Origin: Bacteroidota bacterium
GTDB lineage: Bacteria; Bacteroidota; Bacteroidia; Flavobacteriales; Weeksellaceae
DNA length: 19,505 nt
Assembly: GCA_023460855.1 (NCBI GenBank)
Contig: JAEWOS010000027.1
Coordinates: 1-19,505, forward strand
Reading direction: 5' to 3'
Of this stretch, positions 16,223-19,505 are shown piece after piece. The notes under the pieces are model-generated. The model was given only the letters and a program-made list of their open reading frames with translations. It did not search any database and was not told the DNA's origin. A program made the translations under genes and the position numbers. Every line of letters starts with the position of its first letter. Position 1 is the first letter of the stretch.

Positions 16223-17464
16223 TTATCTGACTTTCAATGTGATAAGACATACAATTGCCAGCATGACTCCGATGATGATCATCCGGTTCACGATTTTGCT
16301 TTCGTGATAGCCTTCTTTCTGATAGTGGTGATGCAAAGGCGACATTTTGAATAATCTGTTATTCTGCGCATACTCCAGCCCGAATCGTTTCTTTCTGTAT
16401 TTAAATACCGCAACCTGCAGCATGACCGAAATATTCTCGACCAGGAAAATACCGCACAACACGGGAATCAGGAGTTCTTTTCTTAAAATAATCGCCAGAA
16501 CCGCAATAACGCCTCCCAGCATTAAACTTCCGGTATCACCCATAAAAACCTGTGCGGGATACGTATTGTACCAGAAAAATCCGATGACCGCACCAACCAT
16601 TGCCACCGCAAAAATGGTGGTTTCACCCATATTCGGAAGAAACATGATATTGAGATAATCTGCAAAAATGATGTTACCCGAAACGTAGGCGAAAAAGGCC
16701 AGCGTGAGCAGAATGACGGCACTGGTTCCCGCGGCAAGTCCGTCTATTCCATCGGTAATATTCGCTCCGTTGGATACTGCTGTAATGATGAAAATAACAA
16801 TAGGAATGAAAATCATCCATGCATTTTCTTCCTTTTCCTGATCGTCCATCCAGAACAGTAACTGACTGTAATCAAACTCATTATTTTTGAAGAACGGAAC
16901 AGTGGATACGGTGGATTTTTCTGTAGGCATGAAATTTCTTTCCACATGGTTCCGGTTGATTTCATTTGCGTCCGCATATTTTCTTTTTACCACGATGTCC
17001 TGATGGAAATACATCGTAACACCTACAATGAGGCCGAGACCAACCTGACCTATCACTTTGAATTTTCCGCTGAGACCGTCTTTATTCTTCTTAATTTTTT
17101 TCAGATAATCGTCCACGAAGCCAATAGCTCCCATCCACAAAACTGCTGCAACCAACAGAACGATGTACACGTTGTGGAGCTGCGTAAACAGAAATACCGG
17201 AATCAATGTGGCGAGAATAATGATAAATCCTCCCATCGTTGGCGTTCCTTCTTTCTGCTTCTGACCTTCCAGCCCAAGATCTCGCACCATTTCTCCCATC
17301 TGCCTTCTGCGCAGAATATTGATGATTTTTTTACCGTAAATCATGGCAATCGTCAGCGACATCAAAACAGCAATCGCTGCTCTGAAAGAAATATATCGGA
17401 ACAGATTCTGTCCCGGAATATGAATTCCCTGCGCTGTAAAATATTCGTATAGGTAATAAAGCAT
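16223..17464 (-). CDS. mraY: Phospho-N-acetylmuramoyl-pentapeptide-transferase MraY
   Basis: Integral membrane enzyme that moves phospho-MurNAc-pentapeptide from UDP to undecaprenyl phosphate, forming lipid I. Signature motifs are intact: EGTPTMGG (72-79), the aspartate pair D118-D119 in FVDDYLKK, NGANITDGIDGLA (232-244), NTYPAQVFMGDTGSL with D310, and the histidine motif PLHHHYQ (376-382). At 413 residues it is about 50 longer than the E. coli enzyme. The extra residues fall at about 153-215, a charged stretch with RKYADANEINRNHVERNF and a WMDDQEKEEN patch between two membrane helices, in a loop I place on the periplasmic side. Bacteroidota MraY proteins are, as I recall, usually this long. 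It lies between murE (28-base spacer) and murD. Confidence 0.97.
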   Translation of the reverse strand: MLYYLYEYFTAQGIHIPGQNLFRYISFRAAIAVLMSLTIAMIYGKKIINILRRRQMGEMVRDLGLEGQKQKEGTPTMGGFIIILATLIPVFLFTQLHNVYIVLLVAAVLWMGAIGFVDDYLKKIKKNKDGLSGKFKVIGQVGLGLIVGVTMYFHQDIVVKRKYADANEINRNHVERNFMPTEKSTVSTVPFFKNNEFDYSQLLFWMDDQEKEENAWMIFIPIVIFIITAVSNGANITDGIDGLAAGTSAVILLTLAFFAYVSGNIIFADYLNIMFLPNMGETTIFAVAMVGAVIGFFWYNTYPAQVFMGDTGSLMLGGVIAVLAIILRKELLIPVLCGIFLVENISVMLQVAVFKYRKKRFGLEYAQNNRLFKMSPLHHHYQKEGYHESKIVNRMIIIGVMLAIVCLITLKVR

Positions 17465-17492
17465 CTCGTTTTTCGGTTTCTAGTTTCACTTA

Positions 17493-18953
17493 TTATTTTC
17501 CCATCAGTTTCAGAAGTTCTTCAATTACTTCCTGATCATCAAAATGATGCTTTGTTCCGTTAATTTCCTGATAATTCTCGTGTCCTTTGCCTGCAACGAG
17601 CACAATATCGCCCGGTTCTGCAAATTTTATCGCCATTTTTACCGCTTCCCTGCGATCGGGAACCGACATATATTTACTGAAGTTCTGTGCTTCAACTCCT
17701 GCTTCAATTTCTTTGATGATCTGCGCGGGGTCTTCGGTTCTGGGATTGTCTGAGGTAATTACCGCCAGCGTAGATTTCTGCGATGCAATTCTTCCCATTT
17801 CCGGACGTTTGGAATTGTCGCGATCACCGCCGCAGCCAAAAACCGTGATCAGTCTTTCATTTTTTGTACGGATTTCATTGATGCTGTCCAGTACATTTTC
17901 CAGCGCATCCGGTGTGTGTGCGTAATCCACCACGAAAAAAATTCCTGAAGGCGATTTGATGGTTTCAAATCTTCCGTGCACCCTTTTGAGTTGCGACATG
18001 GCTTTCAATACATCTTCGGCAGCGAAACCGAGTTCTACCGCAACAGCAAAAACCAGAAGCAGGTTATTCGCATTGAATTTTCCTGTCAGTGTGGTCCAGA
18101 ATTCCTTTCCGTTGAAATTGAGGAGCATTCCGTTAAAATCAACTTCCAGAATTTTTCCATGATAATCAGCCATGGTTTTTAAAGCGTAGGTTACCTTTCT
18201 CGCCTCACTATTCTGCAACATGATCTGCCCGTTTCTGTCATCTGCATTTGTAATTGCGACGGAGTCAGGCTGCAGTTCATCAAAAAACCTCTTTTTAACG
18301 CGGATATACTCCGCAAATGTTTTATGATAATCCAAATGATCGTGCGTAATATTTGTAAAACCGGCCACCTTGAATTTCAAACCTTCAATTCTGTCCTGAT
18401 GTACGCCATGAGAACTCACTTCCATAAACGCATATTCGCAACCTGCTTCCACAGCCTTTTTTAGAATTCTGTTCAGCGTTATTACATCGGGAGTGGTATG
18501 TGTGGAAGGCAGTATTTCATCTCCGATGCGGTATTCCACAGTTGAAATCAACGCCGATTCAAATCCTAGAATTCTGAATACGTCAAAAAGCAATGTGGAA
18601 ACAGATGTTTTACCATTGGTTCCGGTAATTCCGACAAGCGACAGTTTTTCTGAAGGATTTCCGTAATAATTTGCCGCAAGCAGACCAAGTGCTTTTGATG
18701 AATTCTTCACCTGAATGTACGTAATTCCATCCTGCAGTTCTGCCGGAAATTTTTCGCAGACAATAACATTCGCACCATTTTCAATTGCCGAAGGAATGAA
18801 ACTGTGGCCATCTGAAACCGTTCCTTTAACAGCAACATACACGCTGTTCTCAACAGCTTTTCTGCTGTCGAAAACCACTTCGGAAATCTGCCGGTTCATT
18901 TCTCCGGAAGTTTCCACTGTGGGAATGCGTGTGAGTAATTCTGTTAAATTCAT
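17493..18953 (-). CDS. murE: UDP-MurNAc-tripeptide synthetase MurE (meso-diaminopimelate type)
   Basis: Adds the third amino acid to UDP-MurNAc-L-Ala-D-Glu with ATP in the cytoplasm. Motifs: VFDSRK (27-32) in the UDP-binding domain, P-loop GTNGKTS (111-117), STHTTPD (150-156), MEVSSHG (177-183), the probable carbamylated lysine K220, and DNPRTEDP (402-409). The DNPR sequence is the known determinant for meso-diaminopimelate rather than lysine, which predicts a diaminopimelate-type wall typical of Gram-negative cells. Length of 486 residues is normal. It follows ftsI by 16 bases and precedes mraY by 28; murF, which usually comes next in E. coli, is not here. Confidence 0.98.
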   Translation of the reverse strand: MNLTELLTRIPTVETSGEMNRQISEVVFDSRKAVENSVYVAVKGTVSDGHSFIPSAIENGANVIVCEKFPAELQDGITYIQVKNSSKALGLLAANYYGNPSEKLSLVGITGTNGKTSVSTLLFDVFRILGFESALISTVEYRIGDEILPSTHTTPDVITLNRILKKAVEAGCEYAFMEVSSHGVHQDRIEGLKFKVAGFTNITHDHLDYHKTFAEYIRVKKRFFDELQPDSVAITNADDRNGQIMLQNSEARKVTYALKTMADYHGKILEVDFNGMLLNFNGKEFWTTLTGKFNANNLLLVFAVAVELGFAAEDVLKAMSQLKRVHGRFETIKSPSGIFFVVDYAHTPDALENVLDSINEIRTKNERLITVFGCGGDRDNSKRPEMGRIASQKSTLAVITSDNPRTEDPAQIIKEIEAGVEAQNFSKYMSVPDRREAVKMAIKFAEPGDIVLVAGKGHENYQEINGTKHHFDDQEVIEELLKLMGK

Positions 18954-18969
18954 CTAAACTAAGTAGCCG

Positions 18970-19503
18970 TTAATTTTGTAATTTCAGGTATATTTTCTGG
19001 TTTTTATTCATTGCTGTTCCTTCACTCGGAAACTGTTCTAAAATTCTTCCTACCCCTTTGTAATCAACACGGTAGCCTGCATTTTCGAGTTGGGGAATGA
19101 TATTCCTGCCCGTCATTCCGAGAACATTCGGCATCTTGCTGTTGTTCACGGCTATTTTCACATTGCGTTCTGTCATTTTAGACAAATCCACTTTTCTGTC
19201 AACCAGCATTTCCTGTTCGATATTCTGTGGCGTCTTCAGAAATGTTTTGCCGGCAATTTCTTTGAAGACAGGCGCTGCAACCGTTGATCCGTAAAATCCT
19301 TTGGAAACATCCGGTTCGCTCACCATTACATAACACGTGTATTTCGGATTATCGGCAGGATAAAAGCCTGCAAAAGACGCGCGGTATTTCATCGGGCCCG
19401 GTTTCCAGTACTCGAAACGCGTTGTACCGGTTTTCCCCGCCATTTTAAGATTTGGAGTAAAAATACTTCTCGCTGTTCCTTTTTCCACTGCTTTGGTAAG
19501 TGC
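18970..19503 (-). CDS. ftsI: Division transpeptidase FtsI (PBP3), C-terminal part with PASTA domain
   Basis: The frame runs off the right edge, so only the last 177 residues are seen. They include the third penicillin-binding motif KTGTT (24-28 of the fragment), preceded by the ALTKAVEKGTAR helix and followed by RASFAGFYP and YGSTVAAPVFKEI, all typical of class B transpeptidases. After a linker the protein ends with one PASTA domain (about 124-176, beginning MPNVLGMTGRNIIPQLENAG). The SxxK and SxN motifs and the membrane anchor lie outside the window. FtsI cross-links the strands made by FtsW at the septum. An internal GTG at 19488 could be mistaken for a start, but the open frame continues upstream with conserved sequence. 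The position before murE supports FtsI over other penicillin-binding proteins. Confidence 0.93.
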   Translation of the reverse strand, partial: ALTKAVEKGTARSIFTPNLKMAGKTGTTRFEYWKPGPMKYRASFAGFYPADNPKYTCYVMVSEPDVSKGFYGSTVAAPVFKEIAGKTFLKTPQNIEQEMLVDRKVDLSKMTERNVKIAVNNSKMPNVLGMTGRNIIPQLENAGYRVDYKGVGRILEQFPSEGTAMNKNQKIYLKLQN

Positions 19504-19505
19504 AG

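Noticed and set aside
19486..19488. A GTG start that would make the rightmost frame a complete 172-residue gene
   Set aside because: Upstream codons in the same frame (ALTKA) continue conserved transpeptidase sequence to the window edge, so the gene is simply cut.

Overview
The window looks like chromosomal DNA from a flavobacterium, most likely of the Chryseobacterium/Kaistella/Weeksellaceae type. The reasons are the flavobacterial cell-division gene order, the long-tailed FtsZ, the mutL-rhomboid-endonuclease run, AT-rich spacers with TAnnTTTG promoter-like boxes and no strong Shine-Dalgarno signals. The assignment is made by recognising the proteins; no database search was possible.

Left part (1-4085, plus strand). 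The window opens with the last 38 codons of an unrecognised gene. A roughly 185-bp spacer follows, holding an element made of nested inverted repeats. Then comes a tight four-gene run: mutL (mismatch repair, with a C-terminal domain that seems to lack the endonuclease and zinc motifs), a rhomboid intramembrane protease, a membrane-anchored endonuclease/exonuclease/phosphatase-family protein and a small Lys/Glu-rich lipoprotein. Junctions are 0, 1 and 3 bases, so these are almost certainly co-transcribed.

Middle (4089-6308, minus strand). A GH3-family acyl-adenylating enzyme converges on the lipoprotein gene with 3 bases between the stop codons. Next is a BrxA/BrxB-type bacilliredoxin with its own terminator and a candidate promoter. 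A second hairpin terminator (6278-6308) marks the end of the large operon that comes from the right.

Right part (6361-19505, minus strand). This is the division and cell wall (dcw) cluster. Read in the direction of transcription it is ftsI (C-terminal part only, cut by the window edge), murE, mraY, murD, ftsW, murG, murC, ftsQ, ftsA, ftsZ and a YqeY-family gene. MurE, MurD and MurC build the UDP-MurNAc-peptide, MraY and MurG make lipid I and lipid II, FtsW and FtsI polymerise and cross-link septal peptidoglycan, and FtsQ, FtsA and FtsZ form the division machine. murF and ddl, which sit inside the E. coli cluster, are absent here. Spacers are short (a 4-base overlap up to 58 bases) and no internal terminator was seen, so a single long transcript with its promoter beyond the right edge is likely.

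No gene-free stretch exceeds 300 bases. I saw no tRNA, rRNA, CRISPR array, transposase or prophage gene. This is mainly a conserved core region. The points most worth a second look are the nested-repeat element before mutL, the degenerate MutL C-terminus, and lineage-specific changes in FtsZ, FtsW, MraY and FtsI. I found no convincing new multi-gene system.
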